From Fasciolopsis buskii (taxonomy: Eukaryota > Platyhelminthes > Trematoda > Plagiorchiida > Fasciolidae): a stretch of 64,000 nucleotides of DNA. The notes under the pieces are model-generated. The model searched no databases. It worked only from the letters and a program-made list of their open reading frames with translations, and was not told the DNA's origin. Both the position numbers and the translations under genes were made by a program. The DNA is taken from contig LUCM01003393.1 of NCBI GenBank assembly GCA_008360955.1, forward strand, positions 59,098 through 123,097, written 5' to 3'. Below are positions 1 through 13,200 of the stretch, piece by piece (the stretch's first letter is position 1; the number at the start of each line of letters is the position of its first letter).

Positions 1-1116
1 TGATTATTGATGAATAAGCTTGTATCTAGTGATTCCTATTCATGTAAATAAACAAGTAAAGATAAGATATACAACAAGGGGAAAGGAATGATAAGGTCAT
101 GGATTCCACGCATTATGCTACTGGATTATCCAGAAACCGGGTGTAGGATGATAACCACAGATAGTGTATTGGCTACCTCCATCACTAAGACGTATCAACT
201 GAGGATAAATGCCCTAGGCAGACGTAGAGTAAGCATACACTATTTCCGAAAGTCCAATAGAGGGAAAGTGAGGAGGAGAACCGTGAGCACTTCCTATGCA
301 TTCAAAATTCGACATCTCATTGGTCTGGACAATTTACCTCGTATCCGATACGGCTGAGGACGATGCGAAAAGATTCGCCCACGCTTATCGAGTGGTTAGT
401 CTCGGCTCGAGGAGAAAACAACTGTGCTCCTTATTAACCTTGATTCTGTTGTTCTCGGCCACGCTTAGCGATACTATTAGGTTTGTTCTGGTGAGCACAA
501 ACCGGTCATTTGATTATTTTACTTTATCCCGCAATAAGAAGTGAGTCAGAAAAACGTAAGCATCTTGTGAAACATCTTTTTCTGTCCCGGTATACTGACA
601 GTTATTGCAAGCTTGTTTTGTTTTTTTAATCTAACATGGTCTCCTTTGTTATCCACCGTAGTCAAATATACTTTTGTTTAAGACATCTCCGTTATAAAAC
701 CCAGAGATGGTACTGGTGAGCCTCACTCGAAACTTGATCCCCGCTACAGTTGTGACGATGTAAACACCCGACTGTTAGACTCCCATTTTTGTGAATGGTT
801 TGCTTGCATCGAGCACATATTAGGCGGATTACTGTCGCTTTACCGTATCGGTAACAACAGATCGTTAAAGCTAACAATTCAGTTGTCGGTCTAACCAGAG
901 ACGGGATAACTGTGGCTGCATCACGTGATTGACATTAAGTTACAATAACAATTCTGTCGGGTTGACATAGCCAAATCCGACGGAATACTGTTTATTTTTT
1001 CACATAATTGATATCCAAGGTAAAGGTGAAATAAAAAGTTATTTTCCCTATATTTAATCCATCGTTCTTCTCTGTCTTTTTCCTCCTATCACGCAACTGT
1101 CTGCACTAAAATTTAG
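1..1116. other. Upstream part of an annexin intron
   Basis: The annexin exon at 1117 opens in phase 1, so this is intron. I looked for an exon ending in KG-x-G in phase 1 and found none. No repeat or RNA gene was recognised. Confidence 0.5.
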
Positions 1117-1211
1117 GCACTGACGAGGAAACAATCGTGAATATTCTCGCACGACGTACGAATCACGAACGTCAAGAAATATGTGAGGCATATCAGAGCT
1201 TGTACCAGAAG
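1117..1211 (+). CDS. Annexin exon, repeat I N-half
   Basis: After the acceptor AAAATTTAG the two bases GC complete a Gly codon, so the previous exon ends in phase 1. The exon then reads TDEETIVNILARRT and ends EAYQSLYQK at the donor GTAAGT in phase 0. It encodes helices B-C of repeat I, starting at the GT-D-E Ca2+ loop. The preceding exon, which should end in KG-x-G, was not found in 1-1116. Confidence 0.9.
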
Positions 1212-4200
1212 GTAAGTTGTATGCGTACGCATAGTGTCAGTTTGCTCTCGTTTCAGATTTCCGATTTGAGGCTTGATAGATATCCATGTATTTATTACAC
1301 TAAAATGGTTGTTGGTGCTTCTAGTGACCCCGGGCCTATAAATGTTTAAACATTTTGAAATTTTCCATTCATCCTGTTCCTCAAAAAAGAGCTATGGCCA
1401 TTGTGGACATCTTAGGCGAGCTCAGTTCATTGCTTTCTGCAGAGCAGAATCCGTTGTTGCTATTGTTGTGTGTGTATGGGTGCATGCATGCGTGCGTGCG
1501 TGTTATTCCAGCAATGTTCCACACAGCGGCTTGACACTCCGGACCAAATCAATTCAGTTACCTCACTAAACAGGTCTTATAAATTAACAGAGCAGCATTC
1601 TACATGAATATTCACAATCCACCAAGTGTCTGTGTAATCTGTCAATGAAACAAGATCAGAATTCTGAAGCTCTGGGTGAACAGTCTTGTGAGTCGTGGGT
1701 GTCAAACGAGGTGCCTTTTTAAATGAGGTTAAATCTATTCGAAATTATTTTGCTTATTTGGGCTGAGTTACCATTGGGACTACCCTTTCAAGGTAACCAT
1801 TCTGTCATATGTCAGCCATTCACATTGAAAATTTTTTTGCCACTGGACTCGAAATAACGGATTACAAAAATAGACAATGATCAAGATCAGTTTCGATTTC
1901 ATTCAAGCTTCGGAGCGGTCAAAATATTTCCGTAAGTTTGGCCTGTGCATCCCAAACATTCCAACGGCAGTTGACAAGACATCGTCATCTTTCACTTTAA
2001 GAACAGCCTATGTTTCCGACCGGGTATTGCATGTAACTTTAAACGCATCAAAGCCAGCAACGAAATCAGTAAGGCAAACAGTGAACCAGCAAGCAAACAA
2101 CCAAAAATGAAGGCTTGTGTATGCGGTTGATTCAAATCAGGCAAAACAGAATGGTGAACGAAAGCTTATGATCGCTCCCTTAAACGACATCGTGTCTTGC
2201 GTGTGTACGTTACGAGTTTGTGTGTAGTACCTGTTCGGAACGAACAAACTACAAAGTCGTACTGCACGCAACTGCGCTTGATAGTCCTGTCAAATTTGAA
2301 TCCTAGACAGCTCTTTGTGACAAGTTGAACTGAAGAGTTAATATTGTGCGAATACTTCTCGGATATGCATGATGGATTGAAATTTATGTGACTATTGTGG
2401 TCGTGTGAATGTGTCAAAGTGGAGAAGAGAAACAAGCTGTGACGTCACCGTAGGGCCAAATTTTGCCGGAGTAATCAAATAATTCAGCTCGGAATATTTC
2501 ACTTGCTGTTAGAATAAAGGACGATCATGACTGATTTTTGTCCATTTTATTATCCCTAGTCTCTCCGTGATGCACTGAAAGACGACTGCAGTGGACAATT
2601 CAAAACCGTGCTCTGCGAACTGGTTAACGACACTCCGTACATGCTTGCCAAGGCTCTCTATTATGCCATGAAAGGACTGGGAACAAACGATCGAGTTTTG
2701 ATTGAAGTGCTCACTTGTTTATGGAATGACGAGATGCGTGCTGTCAGTGAAGCATACACGAAAGGTGGGGAAAGGGTTATGGTGCATTTATTTTTCGTCA
2801 TTAGAATCTACCAACGAATCCAATTCTAGGTGAATGTCTTGCCAAAAATGTTGCGAGAGGTTATTTAGACATGGTTATTCCATCCCGTCTGTGATCTAGC
2901 TCACCAAAGAAGCAGCAGATTACTGGAATTACCGATGTGTGGAGTACAAGTGTGCTTGGATAATTGAATGACTAAATATCTGTCCCACTGACGGACACTG
3001 GTGACAGACTCACTGTGGGTCTGCTGACTTTGGTGACTGACTGACTGATTGACAGATGGCTATTGGCATACTGACTGACTGGCTGAGTGTCTGAATGATT
3101 GACTTATGAACGAACTAACAATTGGCTGATTGAGTGACTGGCTAACGTCTGTGTTTGACTGACTGACTGAATGACCATCCTGCTTGTTGCTCACCTGGAG
3201 AATAAATTCCTTCCTAGTTCTGTACATGCTGTCTAAAATTTATGGAGTTTTCCATCGAATGTTGTCTCGAAACTTCATTCAGGGGTGTCCCATGCATAAG
3301 CTGTTTTTGACTTGTTTTTCTCTTGTATCCGTGGTTCATGAATTCGTTTACGGTTGACCCAGTGGTTTACTGATGGCTTTTGCCGTGGAAATTGCAATGC
3401 AAGCACTCTGTCATTCACCTTGGAGTTTTGTAATTTTCAGCGTACCGAAACTCGCTACCAGATTTGGTGAACCTCCTTTGATACCAGCCAGTCTGGCAGT
3501 TTCATAGGTGCTACAATTGCTTTACATTGGTACAACATTCATTGACTGCATCATTTTTTCACTGCAGTTATCGAATCACAAACTTTCCGAAATAGATACG
3601 TGAGTGACTGAACAACGTTCACTCATAATGCATTAGGAATCATGCCGAGCTCTGTCATAACCCACATTTGTATTTCTGACTTTTATCGGGAATCAGTTGA
3701 ATTCGTATGGCAACAGGTTGCACCGAGCCTCAAACGAAAAGCTGGGTCCGAGGTATTGAGTATAGCACGACCCAACTGCCACGGATTCAGCCCCAATCCA
3801 CACCATAATTTGCTAATTTTACACAAGTTCCAGCCTAACTGCAATTTACAACAGCGCACCTCGATCAAGGGACGGGTGATTACAATTTCCAAGAAGTTTG
3901 TATTGAAAAATGCAACAAATCCTTGTTTCACAAGAAACAGGAAATTTTCACAATATTCCTTGAGTATTGTTGCGTGTGAAAATTGAGGTTGGCAGCGAGT
4001 TTATCGACTCCAATGGAGTTGGGGATAAAAGGCATTTCAGATGCCCTAAAGAAAGCTACTTTGACTGTATGGATTCCAAAATTTCATCCGAGATCTTCAC
4101 CGATAGTCAATCTCATTACCAAATAAAATTTGGCATTCCTTTCATCAATAATCTAGCTCAACGCCTTCAAGTTCCTCCAACTGAACTTGAGTCGAGACAG

Positions 4201-7200
4201 GCGTTTACGTATTCAGTCAAACCGGTGAATTTTCAGTCATTACACATTCCACATGAAAATAAATTTATCGAATCAGCCAGTACGTAGAATAAACTTGCAA
4301 ATTCGCAGAAGCGTCTCTAGTTTTCCTGAGTCGGCAAGCAGAGGAGCGAGATGTAACAAAACAAAATTACCATAAGTATGGTGTAGGGAAAGAAACTTAC
4401 ACTTTGCTCGAGCATAGATAAAGCAATGAGAACCTTTATGGATGGTGAATACCTAAGGATGCTGAAAGTCGAAATCCCTCTTGCAACTAAGTTACGGTGG
4501 CAACAAAAGCATTTCTGCACGTGTTCCGCGGCTAACAGAACTTGCAACACACCGGCGAATTTAACAGAACAACGGTGAATTCCATAGGGAGAGAGCAAAT
4601 ACTTTCAAAAATCTACAGATTTCCGACGGTATTCTTGATCAAAAGGAAAAATGTTAATTTGCGTGGACCGCAAAACCTTACGGGATGACATAACACCAAC
4701 GTTGTTCGTGATATCTATGTAGGTTTGCATTAAAAACAAAACAAGACTGGGTAGATCTACTTTCTCCTAACTCGCCTCTGTCTGGTTCATCGCCAGGTGA
4801 CGGGAACGAACTATCCTGGCTACTGGTGCTCAATATTTTGTACTCATGGAACATCGCCAAATGAGTGGTTTGTATTATGAGCTCTTCTCATCGACGGTTT
4901 CCAGTCAGTACTTGTCAGTGTACTTAAGTACAAAGAAAGTCAGGGGTGATAAAAGCACTGGGCCTTGGACAACACCAGAAGCAACAGAGTTTTGGAGATG
5001 ATTTTCACATATGAGATAGCCACAGTGAGCATCTAAGTCAGTACTAATCTCAGGAAAGCTTACTGAGTAATATGGACAAGTAATAACTACCAAATACGTT
5101 TTTGTGGTTTGTAACCACGTTTTGGAAAACCGTTTTACGACGTGGGAAAAATGACGGGTGACTAGCAAGTTGATATGGTTCTACTTTAACAGGCTTCATG
5201 AAAACATCCTTTCACACTGTAGGCGTTGGCGATATACAAGCAATCGGGCGGTACCTTCTATATTATACTCCTTCTCGGATACCTGGGTTATCTCGGTCAG
5301 TCTTCAGGCATTAGCAATGTTTTCACTTCTTCCACAGTAGTTTGTAACCAGCACGTTATCTGTGGACAATTATATAGTAGTAGCAGTTGTTATGGTGTTA
5401 TCACTATCAATATTACTAGTATTAGGACTGTGTCATCTCAAAATTTTAGGCATACGATACTTTGACAACCTCGTAACACATCGTCCCGCTTCCTTGTTTC
5501 AGTTCTGGAGAAGAAGGGAGAAAGTGAGTTTTCGTGGCAGGTTAACTGTTCACCTTTAACCTGTTCATCATGGTTTCGAACCCTGGTCTTTGTTGTTATC
5601 GACGCAGTCTACTAACTGTAGTACTTCACTAACTTATATTAAGAATATGGTTACCTTTGCTCTGAAACTTTTGTATTTTGGTGCATCTGATAGCTCTTGA
5701 AAAAGAGTTTGCAGGATACAAAAGTCGGGCAGTGATATGCGGTTATCTATTAACCAGAAATGCGCAACCTTTTAGTAAGGAGACCAAAATGTGTGACAGT
5801 GGTTGTTTTAGAGTATATCTGTCGATAGAACCAGAAATAGTCAGAACACATGCATCATGATGACAGTAAAACGTATCAAATAGTATGAAGTACTGTACAA
5901 AACTACCTATATCTAGTACTAAGCCGAACATGCTAGGAATAGTTTTTTCCAGTGTCGGAATTTGTAGTTCCATCCTCAAGAAGTCATTAGGTGATCCCGA
6001 ATTCAGTAACCACTGTTCTTGATTTAAATTCTTGAAAGAAAATCCAGTGTCACGTAACTTGTTAGATTTCTGATTAGCGGACTGGAATTTTCATGTTTAG
6101 CCTAAAAATGCTTTCGCTGATTTGGAAGACGGTGGATGAAAAGTCAACATCATCCGAATAACAACATTTTAAACCTCAGCATCGTGCTGTGATATGCGAA
6201 GGCAGTGAAACAGTCAAAACTTGCTTTGATCCATAAGTTTCACAAAACATCGGATATGTTGTCATTCTTATGCTAACTTATTCACACGTTGTGTTTAAAA
6301 TGTCAACAATTTCTACATCTATGCCAACGGATCACCTGATTGCCTGGTGTAAAGTCAAATTTGTGCTGCGGTATTTTCGCTTACTGGTGAAACAGAAGTG
6401 CACAAACCAACCACATGTTTTCAGTCGCGGTAGGTTGTGTGCACGAAAGACGCAAAGCCGCCAGGCAGGTAACATGGACGTTTCACGCTGCATTAACAAC
6501 ACATTTATTTACTTAGGTCATCGACTAGACATTTGGCTTCGTACATTCGGAGCTTTTGCCAGCTGGAACTCGACATATCATGGTGCACGACTCAGTGCGT
6601 TTTGTGTAGTCGAATATGACCTCATCTGGCTGAAGCAATTCAACAATGCTCTAAACATGACGCTTCTAATACGGAAGCGACCGGCTCATTTCACAAACTG
6701 CTGTGTAGTTCGAATAATCCGAAAAAATCCAGACGACCGATTGACGGAAATGTTGTGGCTATCGTAACCTTGAGTATGCTTAACGAATTTCAAGCACAAA
6801 AATACAAGTCACGGTTGTGCGCGGAACACCCTCCGGGGTTCATTGACCTTCATCCAAACTCAAGTGGTTTTGGGTTGAGTAAGACAATTAAAATAAAATA
6901 CTTAAGCAAACAAACGGACAAACGCCACTTAACAAGAATATCAAGTTTTGAAAACAACTTTCGTCATACACAAATTTGTTTTAGGCATCTGTATAGACAG
7001 CCTCTTGCAACTGGACGTAGTTATGGAGCCCTAGCTAACAATGATTGAACAAATAAAGGAAAACTGTCGGTATCTTAAAAAAGTGCTCACTTTCGGTCAT
7101 CGTGATAAAACTTGAGATGGTGTGAACAGACATCCTTCTAATCATTCTTTGGTTCATATATGTTTTTTCACAACTGCATCTCTCTCTTCTAACTACTCGC

Positions 7201-10200
7201 ACGCACAATTATTCACCAATCATCATTACCAAATCGTTAGAATGCTACACAACCGTTTCATTTTTGCTAGGAACCGGTGAATACCCACCACGCTTGATTC
7301 AAAAAACGGAGTCCAAGACGAACGACCTCAAATCTAACACCTTAGTTATTAAGATAACCCGGCATGCTCTCAACGACTTGTTGAACTTTACCATGTGATA
7401 CAGAACCTATCCGTTACTTATTTGCCTTTCCACAATCCGCTGGTGAACAGCAGTGGATTCTCACTGACAGTTGACTTCTCTGCAGAAGGTGTAAGTATGA
7501 TAAGGAAACTGTGAATATAACCGGCAGAGTCTGGGCAGTTTGGCACTGCCCACGATTCCCAACACATGAAACGGTTGTAAAGTGCCTCCGTAGTTTCTTA
7601 GTGGGCAGGCAAACGCTGATATTGGATGCTGGATAATTTTGGGAGTGAAGTTTTTTTCTTATTCCTAGCACTGATCAAACAGCCCACCTCTTTAGGTCAA
7701 GTTCAAAGACTTAATCGTACTTTGACTTCGTAAGTATCATCCATTGTTCACAGTTGATTGCCGTGCGCCAGCGGTCTGTAGTCATGAAAATCAGCAGCAG
7801 ATGGATGCCATACCATGTGCTGAATTATGACAAGCGGTTGAGATCTGACCCGGTATCATGATGGCTGAGTTTTCGTCTCACAACCAGTAGTACTGAGTTC
7901 ACTCCCCAGATCAAACGCGGTGGATATACACTGTTGATGATTTTCAGCCAAGATGGAACAACCGTATATTGCGTCAGTGGTTTCTTAATGGTTAGCTGAG
8001 CGCTGATATCGCATGATGAATAACTACGTGGAATTATAATCCTTTTTTATTGTTAACACCGATTTATCACAATTTCATTTCGCATCGATGTGTCCAGTCG
8101 ATCCAGTTGAGAATATAAAGAGGCAGATCATGAGGATAAACTTCGGTCTGGCTGCCAATAATAAGACATTGATTTATCCTAATCTATGCATTATCGTTTT
8201 TGTCACCAGCAAATGCTGAAGTTTTATAAATCAGATAAGAATTGTTTGTCCAGGTAAATGACTGCGGGTAATCAGTGACCACCAATGCATTCGTCAGTCG
8301 CTCCGTTCCGTGTACTAAACATCTAAAGTTATACAAACTAGGTACCCACGGTTAGGTTTAGATTGTCAAATGAATTCATATGCAAAATATTTGAGACTGT
8401 CTCTCACGTGACCACATTTCTTAACCGACATAGAATATGCAGTACTAAATAACGGATGGGTTCGGGTCTTGGTGGAGACAAGGATCCCTTGTATTTGAAT
8501 CAATTCAAATCACTTACTTGTCGAAAAAGTTCCGCGCCATAGCAGATGAATATTTTGAGGAACAGATTCAGAAGTGTGAATGCTGCACTTTTCAACTATC
8601 TTCGGTGTGCTTCTCGACTCCACTTGAGAAGCCTCTCTATAAAAGTCGTTCAGTCCGAACTTCCAATTCTGGGACTGATTTCACATCATATTGTAAACAC
8701 CTTCCTTTCTAACATGATTTATTAGTAGACACTTTATTTCAGTGGAACTACTGCAGAGTCATCATCAGATCTCACTTCAAGCAACATGCGATCATGCCAT
8801 TTCAACTTTATAATCCACTTAAGTCAGAGATGTTTCAGGTTAACTTGTCCAGTTGTGTTTTCCTACCAAAAGTGCACTACCTCCTCTCTAACCTCTTCGT
8901 CGTTTTCAACTCACACTCGCACCATTCCTGATCCCCGTCCACGTGCTCCGCTGCCCAACAGATACCGAGCGAACCTTACGTTCCGATATTAGCAAAGATA
9001 CCAGTGGAGATTTTCAGTACGCACTACTATGTTTGGTTGATGCTCAAAGAGATGATATCCCACCACTCCAACTGAAGTCCGTGCATGACAAAGGAGTAGA
9101 AACCGTTATAAATCAAGAGTTGGCCGATGCCGATGCCAAAGAACTGTTGGCTGCTGGGGCTTCGTAAGTTTTCCCTTCATTCATACGATATCCGAGCGTT
9201 ATTTATAGCAAACTGGCTGCAATGAATGAACGGTAGCAGATGTCATAGATTATCAAGGATTTCAATCAATTGTGACTCGGACCTCTTACGCCAGCAGCGG
9301 CGATAGCATGGGGATATCGTAAATTTTCGAAACTAAATAAGATTTCATTAATAAACTTCTATCATCCTTTGCAAAACCGAAAGCCAATTCGGTTTTGGAC
9401 AGTTATCTACCTTTCGGGACATATCTGTTTCTGGATAGTTTTCGTAGGATATATCCCTCAATTAGTTTCTGTTTGACCCTTTTTGTTAGAAGCTTGGCTT
9501 TGTGGACTATTCAAGAATACTCGCTTACAAAACTACATCCAGTATGCCTAAAATATATCGATTCAAATTGCTGGGATAAAAGACGGAAGATGAATCCCGA
9601 GTAATTTACTTTTAATTATAATTAGTATGCTACTCTAGGTATGACTTATGTGTGTTTTCCATCGTTATTCATTTATTCCATAACAATGTACAATAATCTT
9701 TTTATATCAGAGCAAAATGAAAAACATCATGTGATATTTATCTGCTCCGCTTTCACCTAAACACTAAGGCTTAGTAATTGTTTCTTTCTTTCTTCGTTTT
9801 CCGCGGATTCCTTTTGAGAGTTTTTTGCCATGCGAGTTCCCGTGGGAACATTAAGATGACGTAAAATAAAGATTCTTGCCACTAACGGTCTTGGTTTTCC
9901 CTGGGCTTTCTATCAGGAACCTATTCATTATAATTGTCTAAAATCCAGTATTGAAATTACACCACATCGTGTAGTGCTCAGGTCCAACAAACCGTAGAGG
10001 TATGCTGGCCAAAGTATGCGGTACATTGTTAATTGCTCAAGGCGCGAGTCCCGGTTAAGCACAGGAAAACGGGGTGAAGATAATTGCCATAGCAATCAGA
10101 TAAAAACTACTCGGTGGTTCTGTTTTTTTAGTCGCTCAAATCTGTTGCTTTGCAGTTTTGACGTTTGAGAAACGATAACTCCACTAACGGTACCTGTGAA

Positions 10201-13200
10201 CTTTGATGACAGTGGACTGGAGGGAAAAGATCGGCTGAGTAGGGATGAATTTCCTGTCGTTTGAGGACCACGGTTAGAGGGGTTGTCCCCTAAATAAATC
10301 ATACTTCCTTTACTCTTGATCCTGAGAGGCACGATTCTGAATGAAAGAAAAAGTGAACCAAAATACCAATTGTTGAAACTTTCCAGCTTTAAGTCCCGAA
10401 GGCACGATCCAGTTCAGTAGAAGACTGTTAAGTGAAATGTTAAGATGCGCAGCGGGAAGGGCAAATCGCGGGAAGTGTTTCACGATAAAGTTCTCGAGGT
10501 CTCCCCAATAACCAACTAGTGACACGAAAACAGCGTGGCAGTCTGTCGCTCTTGGCATTGCCATGTGACTGTCGAGAGCTTGAAGGGAATGAAAAAACCT
10601 CATGTCGGTCCCCGCGCAACAGTCACAGTGATGTTCTTAGGTCTTATTCCTTGTGCACTTGAACCATTTTTATCTTTCTTCCATGAAATACTGTTTCACT
10701 CATCCCCCTTGAGAGAATTGTGAGCACACAGATAAATCCACTGACGTCACCGGGCTGATGCGATTCACTCCAGCCACTGAGTACTTGCATCCTCATTAGC
10801 TGAAGGACTGTATCAATTTGAGATTGGCGTGCACAATCAAAACACAGAAAAATGACAACAAAACACCATCCATCTCAACGGTGTCAACAGCTGGAGTAGC
10901 CATCGGTGCTCGTTCTGGCTTTATAACATTTTTAGCTACCTCGTCATCGGACTATGGCTCGTTGCGCATAGTCTTCTCTTTTGTGTGAAAGGAAAGTATA
11001 CGCCATTCATAATTTCAAAACCATCCTGTTGACCGCGGCACATATCAGCGCGATGAAATGTGCAACTAATCACCGGAACTATTTAAAGGGGCTCTGCTTG
11101 ACAAACAGGGAAGAAATATTGTCACGCACGCATGCACAGCCTGCAACCGTATTGAGCATGTAACAACATGCTCAAGAAGAAAACAATTGGTATACGATGC
11201 AACTGGAATTTTTAGTTCAAATCTGATTACTAGCATATAGCGCGGAAACGTGCGCATTACAATAAACGCTTTCAGCAGTTTGCTCGGGTTATGGCCATGG
11301 AATATTTCACATTATACTTTTAAGTAAACAAGATGTCTTTCATTCACCAACCTTTGAAAGTCGTTTGGTGGTCTTTGATTATGGTTAAGCTGTTGCTGGC
11401 TATCTCCCACTAGTCCCCGTGGTGTTTTTACCAATGACTAAAATAAACACTGCCCCGTTGAAAGCAGCTTTCAAAAAAATTCACACCAGGCTGCTCATTC
11501 ACACCACTAATTCATGTGATTCGTACGTGGTGTGCCTGTTTTCTGTTTGGGTTGTCCGGGAGTGTGTTTATTCTATTATGGTGTGGGCTACTAAACAATG
11601 GACAGATACAGGTTGCGATCTGAATAATGCTGACACGTAAAGTTTCCCCCCGTAAACAGTGTTGCTAACTATTGAAATAATTAGACTTGCTTCACTGTTA
11701 TTACATGCTTCTAAAGAATTATAAGCATTGTCTATGTTGGAGCTGTACTCCGGTATGCGGAGTTCCAAGCGCTCACTCGACGGTTTCCATGCTTTTAACC
11801 GCAAATCAAATGTTCCAAATGCATAACAAATGGACCACAAAGGGAAGCAACTCGAAATACCCGTAAATTTGATGGTTCAAAGAGTTAATGTCTACATTAC
11901 TGAGAGTTTTAAAGCATGCTACTAGTTCTGCGGATACCCAGGTCACAAACTTCAATTTTCCTTTGGAGGAGGCAGCTACAATGGCTCCGCATTTTTAAAA
12001 AAGGTATTCGTTTTCTGAACGGAGTTCAAAACTCTAGTTAGCTTAGAAGACGCCCTCCTATTACAACGAAAGAAAGATTGCACCAAGGTACCTTCATCGG
12101 AGCTTGAATAATGTGACCCACTTGGCATTGAACAATATGAGAATATTCCACAAAATAAAGAATGCGTTCAAAAAACCTGGTCACAGCTGAAAGTTGTTTG
12201 CTGACTCTTACTAGAAGAAAATACGTGAATAGAGTAGGAATAAGACTCGCGTGTCTTCAAAACCTGGGCGGTTTCCATGCCAAAGATGAGAAGGTAAGCT
12301 CCAGATTGCGAATTTATAGATCGAATGGAAATCATTTTCAAAGCTACGCGGATTTCATGAACACGCTCTCTGGTAGCAGCACATTTACTAGGATTCACTT
12401 CACTTCAAAGCCATGCTCATTCCATGTTTATGCTTCATACAGCTGTTCTATTCTACTTCCATCTTGGGTTTGCCCAATCCATTTTTGCGGCAATCTTTAG
12501 TTTTGGGTGATATGGCGATTTCGTAAGACCAAACTTTCAGTGTCATCTGCATCCCTCGAGAAGCACTCAATAGCCACAGTATCGCTCCATCAAAACGCTG
12601 TTTTACTAAGCGAAACGCAATTTTCGATCACATTTGCGTTTTTTCTATATTAATGCAGTGTTTCGGCGATTTTTAATCACCTGCCTTTCCCCCTCCATCG
12701 ATTGTATCGATTTCATTCAACTTTCCGGTCGGAAAAAATTGCGATATGATTGAAACAGACGGGTTGGAACAAATGAGAAGCGAATCACGCGCGTTATTTG
12801 TGGTCGGACTCCCTTCCAGTTGTGCGCAGCAAACGACGCATACTCCAAGGTACCCATTTATGCTGACCGACTTGTGTTCGCGCTAGTCTTGTCAATTCGT
12901 TGGATGACCGACAGACATGCCTAATTAGGTTTGTTTGCATGTTGGCTTTTGCTACTTATTAGTAGCGAAGAGCAGCGACATTTACATCTTAATAGTGAGG
13001 TGCCCGTATAGTTTACATCCATTTCCCGATGACGCTCGTCTCAAACTAGGAGATGGGCCACGAGTATCCCAAGTAAAAAGGAGAGAGATACAGTCAATAT
13101 GTCTGTTTCCCTATGCCTTCTTAACATATTGCATTGGAAAATTCCAGATTACTCAAGTGAAGTGCACAAACCGGTCTGGTGCACTACGCCACCTCCCGCG

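Larger units (their letters stand above)
2765..8961 (+). other. Annexin intron, 6.2 kb
   Basis: Holds a degenerate TGAC tract (2983-3176), two diverged direct repeats (7530-7680 and 7915-8080), and several open frames with no recognisable product (3642-3986, 3967-4287, 6270-6767, 6755-7048). A short annexin-like peptide lies at 8518-8570 (see findings). Confidence 0.6.

Noticed and set aside
296..395. AEDDAKRFAHAYR-like peptide as the missing annexin N-terminal exon
   Set aside because: It would end in phase 0 at GTTAGT, whereas the exon at 1117 requires phase 1 and a Gly; it also lacks KG-x-G.
2983..3176. Possible CRISPR-like array
   Set aside because: Units are 4-base and degenerate with no spacers; the genome is eukaryotic.
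3642..4287. Two overlapping plus-strand frames of 114 and 106 codons
   Set aside because: Different frames, no motif recognised, no splice context; left as intron.
12162..12296. Exon ending at AAG/GTAAGC as annexin repeat III
   Set aside because: Phases fit by chance but the peptide (NRVGIRLACLQNLGGFH) has no annexin loop; the segment at 12759-12849 fits both phase and motif.
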